Source: Raphanus sativus (taxonomy: Eukaryota; Streptophyta; Magnoliopsida; Brassicales; Brassicaceae). Taken from it: a DNA stretch of 64,000 nt. The first letter of the stretch is position 1, and each line of letters starts with the position of its first letter. Made by a program: the position numbers and the translations under genes. Under the pieces are notes generated by a model. The model made no database searches. It was given only the letters and a program-made list of their open reading frames with translations, and had not been told where the DNA came from. This document shows positions 30,244 through 42,664 of this stretch, in pieces. The stretch spans positions 25,420,638 through 25,484,637 of the forward strand of contig NC_079511.1 in assembly GCF_000801105.2 (NCBI RefSeq). The letters run 5' to 3'.

Positions 30244-32626
30244 TCTATACTATTATTTATGAAGTGATTTTGCTTACTTGTCATGTTCTCCATGATTTTA
30301 GCTAATTTTGCTTATTTGTCATATTTTTATTAAGTTTAAGATAAACTATTTTGCTTACTTGTCATGTTCTCCATGATTTTAGCTAATTTTGCTTATTTGT
30401 CATATTTTTATTAAGTTTAAGATAAACTAATTTAGCTGAGTCACTAATTAATTAATTTAAAAAATAACCTTGATGAATCTTGTATATAAATTAACAAATT
30501 TTATTTTAATAATATTAAATTTATATGTTATATTAGCTTTTCTTATTTTTCATATTTTTATCAGGTTTTAGACTACTATTATTTATGAAGTGATTTTGCT
30601 TACTTGTCATATTCTCTATGATTTGAGCTAATTTTGCTTATTTGTCATATTTTTATTAAGTTTAAGATAAATTATCATTGATTTATTATTTGTTTTTAGA
30701 TGAGTCACGAATTAATTAATTTAAAAAATAGCCTTGATGAATCTTGTATATAAATAAACAAATTTTATTTTATTAATATTAAATTTATATGTTATATTAG
30801 CTTTTCTTATTTTTCATATTTTATCAGGTTTTAGACTTTTATATACTATTATTTGAGAAGTATATTTGCTTATGTGTCATTCTCTCCATAGTTTTAGGTT
30901 ATTTCGCTTATTAGTCAAATTCTCCATAAATAATTTTATTAATTTATTTCATAATTTATCATTATCATTTTAAATAATTTTGGTGATTTATCTGATAATT
31001 TATTATTATCTCAAAATAAATATAAAATTTAACGATAATATCAAATTTATATTTATATTATATTTAATTAATAATTATATATGTATTTATTTTATATTTG
31101 GTTTAATAATATTAAACCAAATTTATTTTATATATCTATACTATTTGAGAAGTAAATCTGCTTATGTGTCAGTGTCATGCTTTCCATAGTTCTAGGTTAT
31201 TTTGCTTATTAGTCAAATTCTCCATAAATAATTTAGTAATTTATTTGATAATTTTCATTATCATCTTTAAATAATTTTAGTGATTTATCTGATCATTTAT
31301 TATTATCTCAAAATAAATAAAAATTAAAGATAATTTCAAATTTATATTTATATTAGATTTAATTAAATATTATATATGTATTTATTTTATATTTGGTTTA
31401 ATAATATGAACCAAATTTATTTTAAACATATATTTATATCACATAATTAGATCGAATAGTCTATATTTTAAAATAAATTTCTTAAAACAATCAAAATCAC
31501 TCTCATCATACTATTATTTGAAAAGTAAATTTGCTTACGTCTCATGCTCTCCATAGTTTAGGTTATTTTGCTTATTAATCAAATTCTACATAAATTATTT
31601 TAGTAAGTTAGTTGATAATCTATCATTATCATCTTTAAATAATTTAGTGATTTATCTGTTAATTTATTATTATCTAAAAATAAATAAAAAAGTTTAACGA
31701 TAATATCAAATTTATATTTTATTTAATTAAGTAATATTAAAATATTATATATGTATTTATTTATATTTTTGTTTAATAATATTAAACCAAATTTATTATA
31801 TATATATATCACATAATTAGATCGAGTCATCTATATTAAAAAATAAATTTCCTAAAACAATCAAAATCACTCTCATCTATACTGTTATTTGAGAAGTAAA
31901 TTTGCTTATGTGTCATGCTCTCCATAGTTTTAAGTTATTTTGCTTATTAGTCAAATTCTCCATAAATAATTTTAGTAATTTTTTGATAATTTTTCATTAT
32001 CATCTTTAAATAACTTAAGTTATTTATCTGATAATTTATTATTATCTCAAAATGAATAAAAGAATGTAACCATAATATCAAATTTATATTTATATTATAT
32101 TTAGTTAAGTAATATTAAAATATTATATATGTATTTATTTTATATTGGGTTTAATAACAGCAAACCAAAATTATTTTAAATGTATATATATATATACACT
32201 CGAATTATCTATTTTAATATTAATTATATGGACAGCAAATTATCTTATTGTAAACCAAAAAAATATTGTCATTATCTCAGTTCGTTTTAAAAACGATTTT
32301 CCAATTTTGTGTGTTTTAGTGTTTTTTGGTAGTTTAATATATGTTTCTGGTTCAAAAATACAAAGTAGATTAAGAGAGACCGAAATTTCACATTTACTTT
32401 ACTCTATTGTGTAAAATATTTTTGTTATGTAATTATGCTCTCATGATCTCATTGTTTTATAGTATTCATTTGTGTTAAGAAGACGTAAACCGAAATAAAA
32501 AATAAAAAATAAACTAAAATGATTAAGAATATAAAAAATAAGTTGTCATGATATTTAAATCATAATACATATGTTAATAAGTATTAGTAAAATTATTAAA
32601 CCCGCGGGTGTGGGCAAAACACCTAG
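30244..32626 (+). mobile_element. Helitron cluster with repeated 5' termini and one 3' end
   Basis: 5' end A-TCTATACTATTATTTATGAA at 30244; 3' end with hairpin CCCGCGGGTGTGGG and CACCTAG followed by T at 32626. Further 5'-terminus-like starts (ACTATTATTTGAGAAGTAAA and variants) occur at about 30587, 30843, 31136, 31508 and 31876. From 30843 on the spacing is about 290-370 bp and each unit repeats the same about 300-bp subterminal sequence. One 3' end thus serves several tandem 5' ends. No helicase gene. Confidence 0.75.
30289..30430. repeat. Exact-type tandem duplication of about 72 bp
   Basis: Two adjacent copies of a unit containing TTTTGCTTACTTGTCATGTT and CATATTTTTATTAAGTTTAA inside the Helitron cluster. 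Confidence 0.85.
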
Positions 32627-32728
32627 TAATTTGATAAACGTAAAGAAAATCGAATTGTAAGACTAAGAAGATCCAACTTTTATTACGAGTAGCCAAATTT
32701 AATGGAATTCTTTGAATGTATATTGATA

Positions 32729-34802
32729 CTAGGTGATTCTCCCGTGCTCATGCACGAAAATAAATATTTACAAATAAGTACTTTACTTTGTTTGTTTATA
32801 TGTTTTAAGTAATCTTTTATTTGTATGTATAAAAATTGTATTAAATATCTTTATGTTTAAGTATGATATTTTGTATTATTTCAACTTTTTGAGTTGTATA
32901 TAGACGGTAAATTAATGATGATTTGTCTCATTAGGTTAAAATTATCGTATTAGTAGGTTATTCAGTTTATCTTCTTATATTTGTAAATATATTTCATAAA
33001 ATTTTGTATAATTTGATATATTTTATTTTATAAAATAGAAAAAAGTAAATCAGATATTCATTAATAAACATAACTTGTAAAATATTGAAAATTTATTCAC
33101 GTAAATGAATATATGCAAAATAGATACGTCATAATAATTGGTTGATTGTTCATATTTTGATTGATTTCATTACTTGGATTTGGTATATTGGGCTATATAA
33201 TTTTTAATCATAATGTTTTGGTTATAATTAGACTAAAATAAAAAGATTTTGCTAATTACATTTTTTTTAGCTTACCTTAGGTTCATAAATATATTTATGT
33301 ATAATTTATATATGTTTTTGATAAAATATATAAGTCTATATTTTGAAATTTGATAGATATTTTCTGTTTTTATGTTTTTGGAAAAATATGAAGAAAAATA
33401 CAAATAAATTTCGTTTATGTATAATCAATCTTTTATATTCTAGAAATATTATTATCTTATAGAAAATGTCTAAATTATTTTATTAATATTATAAATTTTC
33501 TTTTTATTATCAAATTTTTTAATACAAATTTAATTTAACTGAACATTAAAATTAAGATAAAAAATTTAGTTTATTTTGAATTATATTTAAGAATGTGCAT
33601 GTATATATTTAAAATTATATCTTAGGTATATTTTTCTATCTATTTATTTTAATTAAATATATTAAATAAATATGGAAAATTGCATAATTGTCAAAAATTA
33701 AAATTAAAAAATATTTATAAAATCTGTAGATATATATATATATATAAGAAACTAATGATTTTACGATTTAGTTTGATTTTATGATTTATTTCTTTTTATA
33801 ATTTTCTAAAATTATGTATATATTTTTGAAATATTTTAATTTAAATGATATTTCGAAATTTGAAATGCCATAATTGAATATATTTATTTTAATGATGATT
33901 TATGGGTTTTTACCATATTTTTAAAAAGTCCAAAAATATAAATCGACAATATATATAATATATGATTTTCCATGTCATATTAATCTTTAAATATAATTTT
34001 CCATGTCATATTAATCTTTAAAACATGTCATCAATTTTAGTAGCCATATCACAATTATTAATCTAGATGTTTTCCTGCACCATGTGTAGTGATGAAATTT
34101 TTTAAAGTTAAATTTTATATTTTAAAATGTAATTTATTAATATTATATATTTTATTATTTTTACCAATAATTAATATAAATATCATTAATTAAGCATAAA
34201 ATTAAGAGAAAATATTTTTTTTATTTTTAATTATATTTAAGAATATATATGTATACATATAAAGTTAAAATCTTAGATAAAAAATTATTTATTTCATTTG
34301 GTTAAATGTATTAAATCAACTTGTACAAAATTACTAAAATCATATAAAATTGTATAGTTATCAAAAATTAAAACTAAATAATATTTACATAATTTGTAGA
34401 TATCTAAAAGAAACTAATGATATTACGATTTTTTTTTAAATTCAGAAAATTCAAAAACTTTTAGATAATAAAAATTTTATAATTATAAAAGTAAAATTAT
34501 ATAATATTTCGAAATTCAAAATGTCATATTTGAATATATTTATTTTAGTGATGATTTATGAGTTATTACCATATTCTACAAAGTTTACCAAAATATAAAT
34601 CAATATTAAATGTAATATATGAGTTATTACTATATTTTACAAAGATTTCCAAAAATATATATCATCATTAAATGTAATTGTCCATATCATATTTAACCAT
34701 ATGACATGTCATCAATCTTAATAGCCATGTCACAATTGTTTTTGTGAAAACGATTGTAGAAAAGACATGTGACAAATCACTTCGCAAATAATGTCTAGGG
34801 GA
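32729..34802 (-). mobile_element. Non-autonomous Helitron (2.07 kb)
   Basis: On the minus strand it begins A-TCCCCTAGACATTATTTGCG at 34802 and ends with a hairpin (CGTGCATGAGCACG), then AGAATCACCTAG and T at 32729/32728. The 5' subterminal GCGAAGTGATTTGTC matches the other Helitrons in the window. Very AT-rich; no reading frames of note. Contains an internal duplication around 33960-34020. Confidence 0.82.
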
Positions 34803-35144
34803 TTAAGCGGAATATATATAGTACAAGGTATTAGGTCAAGACCCTATAGAAAAGGATTCAAACTTATCTTCTTCTTTTTGAATCACCAAAAAGATACAAA
34901 CTTATCAAAAAGTATCTTAACAAATTTATATATCAAAAAACATATTGATTTACGCATTTAAACACACACCAATTAACCTAATGTGTTAACAATACCATAA
35001 TCGAAAGGTATATTACTGTAACATTTTAGGATCAATCCACAAGAAACTAGAAATATACAAACTTTTTTAATCTAAGCAAATAGAAAAAAATTTATGATCT
35101 AAACTAGTGAAATAGAAAGACAAATAAAAGCAAGTACAATATAA
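34803..35144. other. AT-rich repetitive sequence left of the Harbinger element
   Basis: Forms one unit with 36876 onward, interrupted by the Harbinger insertion. It resembles non-coding retroelement sequence but I could not assign a family. Confidence 0.4.
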
Positions 35145-36872
35145 GGGGGGGTGTATTGAATTAAGAATTTTAGGAGATTTTAGAGTGTTTTAATTTTGGT
35201 GAGTTTAAGGTGATTTTGAAGTTATTTAGGAGGTTTTAGTAGAATTTTAAAAGTTAAAAATAGAAATCTATATGTGATTTGGTAGGTATTTTCTAGAAAT
35301 TTTAGAGTTGTTTAGGTGACTCTTTCCTAATTTTCCTAATCTGAAATTTCCAGCACATCTTCATTCTAGAACTTCCCTTGTGGGTTCCGGTCTGATTTTC
35401 AATAACCATTTCCGTGTACTCTCTCAGAGCTTGATGATGACATATGTTCATGGGCGTTAAGAACACACCGAATCTGAAATTGTTAATTAAGAGAAGGGTT
35501 TGTTCAGACGCTGGAGCTTTTTAATATATATATTACAAAAATAAAGAGAAGATCTTGATGCGCTAATCTCTGTTCGTGCCGTTAAAGATCTTCTTCATAT
35601 GATTGAAGAGTATCAAGAAGCTGAAGAAAAGGCTGGTTCCAAGAGGATAGGAGTGTTTCTAGTGTCTTTATCTGAGACAAGAACAAGAACATAAACCAAA
35701 AAAAATGCATCATACGATATTGAACATTATCAATATGTTTCAGCTCTTAATGGCTTTGTAGATGTGAGTCATAAAAAGAGTTCAAGTAGAAAAGTCAAGC
35801 AACAAGACATTTTGGAACCGCTTCATATTATAGCCCCACCTTAAGTCATCCATACTCTTGTACTTCTGTTCATTATAATTTATGGGGTTCAGATAACTAT
35901 AGAAAAAGAGGTAATCTGAATGCAGTGAAGAGTTTTTTTTTTCTTTTCTTTTTGCTAAAAAATGCAGTGAAGAGTTTGTGTTGCAAGACTTTTGTTTTGA
36001 TTGGCCGTTCGGCTATTTGTGAATATGCAGATTCTAGTTCTTAAGTTTGTATATTCATCAAATCTCTGACTTTTAAATCAGTGATGAGGGATGAATCAAG
36101 CAAATATGTATGTATTATTGACCTCGATCATGCAAAACAATGATCAGCTTATATTTATATACTTTTGAAGACTTGAAGTTGGGAGTTGGGCTGAGACGTG
36201 ACTCTGCAGAAGTTTCATGGTGGCATGCGAGCTTTGGCTTTTATGGTTTTAAAGTAGAATGGATTTGTGGAGAATATTTAGATCAAAGATGTTATCGTAA
36301 AGGCAGAATCAGGAGAATAGACTCCTTCAAGCAGCGTCACACTGACAGCTTCGTGCTCACAGAGACATATCGTCGACCAAGTGATGCTACGAGTTCGACA
36401 CTGACAGCTTTTATTTACAACTTAAAGACGGGTTTCCTACGGAGAGACGGAAGTAGTCGAGATCAGGTCTTTAAACGCTGATGTTTTTTCCCTCCGAGCA
36501 AGAAGACATGTCTCTCGGTTCTTGTTTCAACGTACGGCACTATTTTTTGTAAGTCTCTTCAAATACCAGCTCTAAAGATGTTATTCTATAAGAATTCTTT
36601 TTAACTAAAAATTAATGTAAACTCTTCTAAAATCCTTATTACAGAAGTTTCATCCTAATTGTTGTTTGCAGTTAAATAAGTGGATTTGATTTAGTTTTTG
36701 CAAATTGTTACTTGAATAACAGGGGGTTTCAAGTGATTTTCAAATACTTTTTCCAAATTCCATATTGAATAACACTTGATTTGGATTTTTTTTTTTAAAT
36801 TATCAATTGAATAACAGGGGATTTTAACAAAATCTGAAAGTCTCTTGAAACTCTTGTTTCAATACACCCCCC
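35145..36872. mobile_element. PIF/Harbinger-type element (1.73 kb) with unidentified cargo
   Basis: TAA target duplication on both sides (35142-35144, 36873-36875). Ends GGGGGGGTGTATTGAATT and, complemented, GGGGGGTGTATTGAAACA. Subterminal stretches of both ends are rich in TTGAATAACAGGGG/TTTTAGAG-type repeats. The interior 35340-36540 is less AT-rich than its surroundings and contains exon-like stretches (for example DALISVRAVKDLLHMIEEYQ and EAEEKAGSKRIGVFLVSLSE at about 35555-35680 in the plus strand), which look captured. No DDE transposase was recognised. Confidence 0.75.
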
Positions 36873-36875
36873 TAA

Positions 36876-38490
36876 ATCAAAGAAAGACAAGCTTTTGGGT
36901 CAAGATTATTGATTAGAATGATCAAATGATATCTCATGCTGCTTAAACAATCATCAATTACTAATCTTTAGGTTTAAGATCACTAATTTAAGCTAATCCA
37001 CTCCCGTGGTAATAACTCCTATGCTAATCAAGTTCGTAACATCAATTTTCATTGGTTAATTACCATCAAATATGCATGAAGTCTAAGTTCTAATAGCCAC
37101 TAAACATCCATAGCATCAACTCCTGTTGGCTAAGCAATTAAAGCACAATGATTAGCTTCAAACATTTCATCGTGAACAAAAAAAAGCTTCAAACATTTCA
37201 TCAAACACTTTTCGGGCATGAAACAACCTAACCTATGATCTAGATTATAATTTCCAAACCTTAATCTAGAATTAAGCGCACTAATCAAGTAAATATCATT
37301 TAGATTAATAACATATAATCGAAAACCAATCACTAATCACCCTAATCTACTAGACTCAATAACTCTAAAAGCTCTACTCACTAATCTCCATGAGACCACA
37401 CAAACTCATGATAGATTGTTGGATAAACAAGAGATTAAGAGATATATACAAAATATTAACAAAATAAACTCTTAAACCATACAAGATTCCAATTGAAAAA
37501 CAAGAGAAATTACAAAACTATAACTTAGGTAGTCTAGGTTTTTTCTTGCCATTAAATAACTATTTATAGGTTCTCAAAATCAAACCGGATTAACCGGACA
37601 AACCGTATTAAACCATATAAAAATCTGGGTAAAAACTATTTTAAAAGCCAAACGGACTTTTGTTGAACGCAATCACCAAATGCCATACGTCGTGACCGTG
37701 TTTGAAACCGCGATTTGCAATCACAATTTCTTTTCTTCTCCACAGCGGCCTGCTCGTCCCGCTCTGCCTGGTTGCTACTGAGCTCGTTTCAATCCGAGCG
37801 ATGGCATCTGCCCGCAACATCAGACCGCTCCAGACCCGAAGATTGCTTTCGAGCCGCTTGATTCATGGTGATGTCTTCTCCATCCTCCTCCTTGTTGGAG
37901 TGAACCTTTCCACCAAAATTCCTCTTTATGAGAGGTACATGTCTCTTGGTGTCAAAGCCTCAAGTACTTTCGTTTTCTCAACTGCTTGTTATCTTGTGTG
38001 ATGGTTCGCTTGGGACCGGAAGATTCAACGAGACTCATCCCGGTGAGACTCGAGGTTGTGGAACGCTCAACGTCACAATATACAGTGACTATTATCAAGT
38101 CTGAAAACTTTGAAGGACGCAGATTATTTGCGTGCGGCTCCTTTGATAAACTTGGACACTCTATCAAACTTCCAAAGTTTGTGTCTCTATCTTTATTTGC
38201 TTTGCTCTTGATATTTTCAAAAGGACCGCACATTGCTTTGTTCGATGTTGCATTTGTCCATGTAACCGTTTAAGTTATTAATAAAGAATTTTTTACAAAA
38301 AAAAGAGTATTTTATTTTGTCTATTGTTATCAGTAACTTTAGTCGAGGATTGAAAAAAAGCCGTTGTTGAATTTATTTATAGCTATTCTGACAGGTATTT
38401 TGTGTTCTCATGATATAGAGCTTTGGCCCAAAATTGATTGATAGGGCACCAACATGAAAACTAATTTGAGTTCAAATATATATATATATA
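36876..38490. other. Unassigned repetitive region
   Basis: 36876-37640 is continuous with 34803-35144 and looks like decayed retroelement sequence. 37690-38280 is less AT-rich and has short open frames (37702-38001 plus; 37986-38273 plus) without recognisable domains; possibly relics of a gene. No call made. Confidence 0.35.
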
Positions 38491-39006
38491 TCAATACTAT
38501 TAAAACATGAATACAAAATAAGATAACCCTTAAACTTGCATAATATTTACAAGAATATTTAGCCTGTGTATTCCATGCTCTGGATTAGAAATCTAGATCG
38601 AGAGATGGAAGTCTGCTAAAGAAGTCTCCACTCAGCCTTGGCCTTACTTAGCCGATGCTCTTAGCTGTTGAACTTGTTAGGTATTAGCTCAATTGAATGG
38701 TATCCACAACTCTCTTGTGGTTCTTAGGTTTCCATCTTTCTTGTCCGAATCTGAGATTAGTTCACCATCTTTCTGGTAACAGTTTGCTTTGTTAGAGTAC
38801 TCATCCTTTATTTATTTAAACTGATATTTCATTAGCTTTCGTTGATGTTTTGTAGCTTGTTCTGTTTCTGGTCGCTATACATTTTAGTATCTGAATCCAA
38901 GCATCAAGCTTGTTACTGACATGTGTAATTATTTCCAATTTCAGTGTGATTGTTTTCTGCAATGTCTAAACTAAAAGACCGCCTGCTTCAGCTTTGAATC
39001 TCAGAG

Positions 39007-39372
39007 ATGCTGCCTGAGTCTCACTCTTCTGCTTCTGGAAGAACTACCCTTCTTGGAGTTGATGTCTTGGGTCTTAAGAAGCGTGGACAAGGCCTACATT
39101 CTTGGAATCGTTTTTATCCCTCTGGAAGCACTCATGTCATGGATGTTGACAAGTTCACAATGACCCTTTTGGAAATACTCATGTCATGGAAGAAGAACTA
39201 TGATCCTTTGGAAACACTCATGTCTTGGAGGAAGAAATATGATCCCTTTGGAAACACTGACGTCCACATCCACATTCATCTTTTTTTCTGTCCACAAAAT
39301 TGTCGTACATATATTTTAGTTTATCTTAAAATCAAAAAAGATATATCAGAATGGGTGTTGAAATATAGATAA
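39007..39372 (+). other. Open frame of 121 codons, possibly a captured gene fragment
   Basis: Reads SHSSASGRTTLLGVDVLGLK then KRGQGLHSWNRFYPSGSTHV, followed by three tandem repeats of about 40 bp (TGGAAA(T/C)ACTCATGTC(A/T)TGGA). A neighbouring frame upstream reads KRPPASALNLRDAA, so a frameshift is likely. Parent gene not recognised. Confidence 0.3.
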
Positions 39373-40066
39373 AAATATTATAATTTTTAATTGGAACAAA
39401 TTTTATTTTTAAATATAAAAAAAATTCCAAAGGACCGAAGAAATACATATTATAAGGGTGTAGTGATAAAATAGTCTTCTCTCTCAACCAACTCCGGCGT
39501 TAAACACTACTCAAATTCACCTTTTTCAAAAAAAAAAAAAAAATTCTGTAAACTGTAGGATCTCCTTTAGCTTTTACAATCCGATGATCGCTATATCATA
39601 GGAAACACGTTTCCTCTATCTGTTTTGGTCCTCACAAGGCCGAAATAAAAGAAAAATAAAACTAATTCAGCTCTTCTATTTCTTAACCAAGGGAGAATGA
39701 TATAATTGTCATAACACAAGGGAGAGAGAAGGAGAAAGTGTCTCACTAGCGACAAGTGCCTAAATGTGTTAAGAAAAAGAAAATTGTGTCTATTGAAGTA
39801 ATCAACTCTATTTACAATATAATGCCACTGAAGAAATAAATGATCTTATTGTCTTTTCCTGTATTTAAACATTTCCTAAATTAATTATAACAAGCCTTAT
39901 ATTTGTTTTGCATTTCAGCCGTAACTCATCTATCATTAATTACTTTTTAACTTCAAAATTTTACAAAAAGAAAAACTTTTAACTTCAATTAGATTAATAT
40001 ATTTAATAAGTTAATAACACGAAAAAAAATTTATATTTAAATCATTCACCACGAGAGTTTATATTT

Positions 40067-41275
40067 GAGAATTCGGCCAAAAAAAAATCTCAACTTTGCA
40101 TGAATTACCAAAAAATACATGAACTTTTGGGCTCACAAAAAAAAAAAAATTCATTGATTTTACAATTAATTAATAATATTTTCGTTGACTTGCCAATTTA
40201 GCACGCCGTCATTTAATTTAACATAAAAGTTTGACGTCATTTATTGTTGGCGTTAAATTAAAACAAGTAGACCCCTGAATTCGAACTCGAGTTGGTTGGA
40301 TCATATGGCAAGGTATTTTACCACTAGACTAGTGGCACTTTCAATGTAGTTACTAACATATTTAATGTTATTTGGTACTCATTGAATATAAAAAAATCTC
40401 TAAAAACTTAAAAAGATCTATAAAATTCTAAAAATTGAAAAAATAATTTTTTATATAAAATTAATTTTGAAAATTAAATTGAAAAATATTTTTTTTTCTT
40501 AAAAATAAAAATCTTCCAAAATTTTCAATTTTCTAGCCTACAAATCGTTTTTGTTTTAAAAAAAAATCGAAATTAAAAAAAATTGGGAGATTTAAATCGA
40601 TTTGTTTTTTTTAAATTGAAATTTTCTAAAGATTTTTATTTTTTAAAGAAAAAATAAAAATCTTCCAAATTTTTCAATTGTTTTTAAAAAAATTCAAAAT
40701 CTAGCTTAAAAAATCGAAATTTAAAAAACAAATTAAAATTTTGGAAGGTTTAAATCGAAATTTATAAAAAAACAAAAACTTTGGAAGATTTTTATTTTTT
40801 TAAAGAAAAAAAAATTATTTTTTCATTTTAATTTCAAAATTAATTTTATAAAAAAAAATCTTTTTTCAATTTTTGGAATTTTAAAGATCTTTTAAGTTTT
40901 TAGAGAATTTTTTAATATTCAATCAGTACCAAATAACATTAAATATGTTAGTAACTACATTGAAATTGTTACTAGTCCAGTGGTAAAATACCTTACCATA
41001 TAATCCAACCAACCCGAGTTTAGATCCAGGGGTCTACTTGTTTTTATTTTTCAAATCATGTAAAACGACGTCGTTTCATTTCATTTGAAAACGACGTCGT
41101 TTCATTTTAACGTCAACAATAAACGACGTCAAACTTTTCTGTTAAATTGACAAGTCAACGAAAACATTATTAATTAATTGTAAAGTCAATGAAAATTTAG
41201 TGTTTTTTGATCAGCCCAAAAATTCATGTATTATTTGGCAATTCGTGTAAAATTGAGGTTTTTTGCTGAATTCCC
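40067..41275. mobile_element. Foldback Mutator-type element (1.2 kb) with about 350-bp inverted arms
   Basis: Perfect 10-bp target duplication GTTTATATTT (40057-40066 and 41276-41285). Ends GAGAATTCGGCCAAAAA and, complemented, GGGAATTCAGCAAAAAA. The inverted arms include the same ACTTTCAATGTAGTTACTAA and GGTATTTTACCACT words on both sides. The right arm has an extra AAAACGACGTCGTTT palindrome pair. The centre is A/T-rich low complexity. No coding capacity. Confidence 0.88.
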
Positions 41276-42664
41276 GTTTATATTTAGTCGTAGTCACCAC
41301 TTCAAACCGTTTGCTGAATTAACCTGCATCATACGCAAGGTTATAATACACCTCATGGAGTAATTGGCTCTCTCTTTTTTTCAACAGAGGAGTAATTGGC
41401 AGTGACAACCATCTTTCAAAAAATCTTAAATATTTCAAAGAAACACAAAATCAAAACATGGAGTGATTTCTTTTTTGATCAAACAAAACATGGAGTGATA
41501 ACTAATGAAAAATCTTATTTAGTTTAACTGAAAATAATTCATGGAAAAATCTTATGTATCTTAACTGAAAATATCTAGAATTCAAAATCAATTACGTATA
41601 CCAACAATAACTTCTAAATCAGCTATATTTAATTATAAAAAAAAATATTTTCCCTTGAATTTAGGTACACACAATTGTCTATATTAGATTCTAATCGGCT
41701 AAGGAATAAATCAGTAGACAAAAATCAAATATAAAATAATTTATTCATAAATCAAATATAAAATAATTTGTTCATAAATTATTAATATAATGTTATCATA
41801 ATATAATTCTAATTAGTTATAAATATTGGATTTATTTATATGATACACTGTGATATGATAGACAATCAAAATCACAAGATATAATAAGTTATAAATAAAT
41901 TTTTTATTTTTTAAAATGTTATATTAACAATTATCTAATATATTATAATTTACAAATATATGCATATATATATTATACCATTAGTACAAAAAAAAATTTA
42001 AGTGAACTCAAATATTTTTACGGTCACTGATTAAGCTCTAGAAATAAACAACAACATCGCAAGATTATTTTTATTTAACAAATTATAGCTCGCTTATATA
42101 TTTTATGTATCTACAATTTTTTAAAGGATGCTAAGATTTTGAAATAGAAAAAAATATGATCCACCTCTATATTATTTTAATTAAGAAATTTAAAATTTAT
42201 ATCAGAATATTTTATAAAACTTTTAATTTTAATTTTTATTATAACTGTAGCGATTAGTTTTCATCTAAACTTATGTTTAAATATTTCAAATACATAACTT
42301 AATATAAACAAAAAATTCAAAACATAAAATAAATATCCGCCCGGTCGGACGGGTCAATATCTAGTATATATTTGGATTAGAGTGCAAAGGATTTTGGGAT
42401 TTGGTCATAATGGAAAACAATACCCATTTGGGTTTAATAATTTTTTTTTTTTTTGAAAAAACAATCTGGCTTTAATAATTGATTATAGGTTTCGTTAGAG
42501 TTCTAGTTTGCTGCTTATTAACAGTGATGAAATGTTCATAACGCCATTTTTTATTTATAACAAAAAATACACACGTGATAACATTTTATTTAGAGTTTCA
42601 ACAGTCAGGCCGCTAAGTTCGTGCCTGAACTAGAGAGAAACTATAATGCTCGAAACTAGACGAG

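Larger units (their letters stand above)
38491..42364 (+). mobile_element. Probable Helitron with captured fragment and nested Mutator element
   Basis: 5' end A-TCAATACTATTAAAACATGA at 38491; a matching plus-strand 3' end is at 42361-42364 (hairpin CCGCCCGGTCGGACGG, then GGTCAATATCTAG and T). Pairing of these two ends is inferred because no other plus-strand end lies between. It encloses an exon-like region (38935-39290) and the foldback Mutator element at 40067. No helicase gene. Confidence 0.5.

Noticed and set aside
37702..38273. Overlapping open frames of 95-99 codons on both strands
   Set aside because: Moderate GC content but no recognisable domain or consistent splice pattern; could be a relic but not supportable as a gene.
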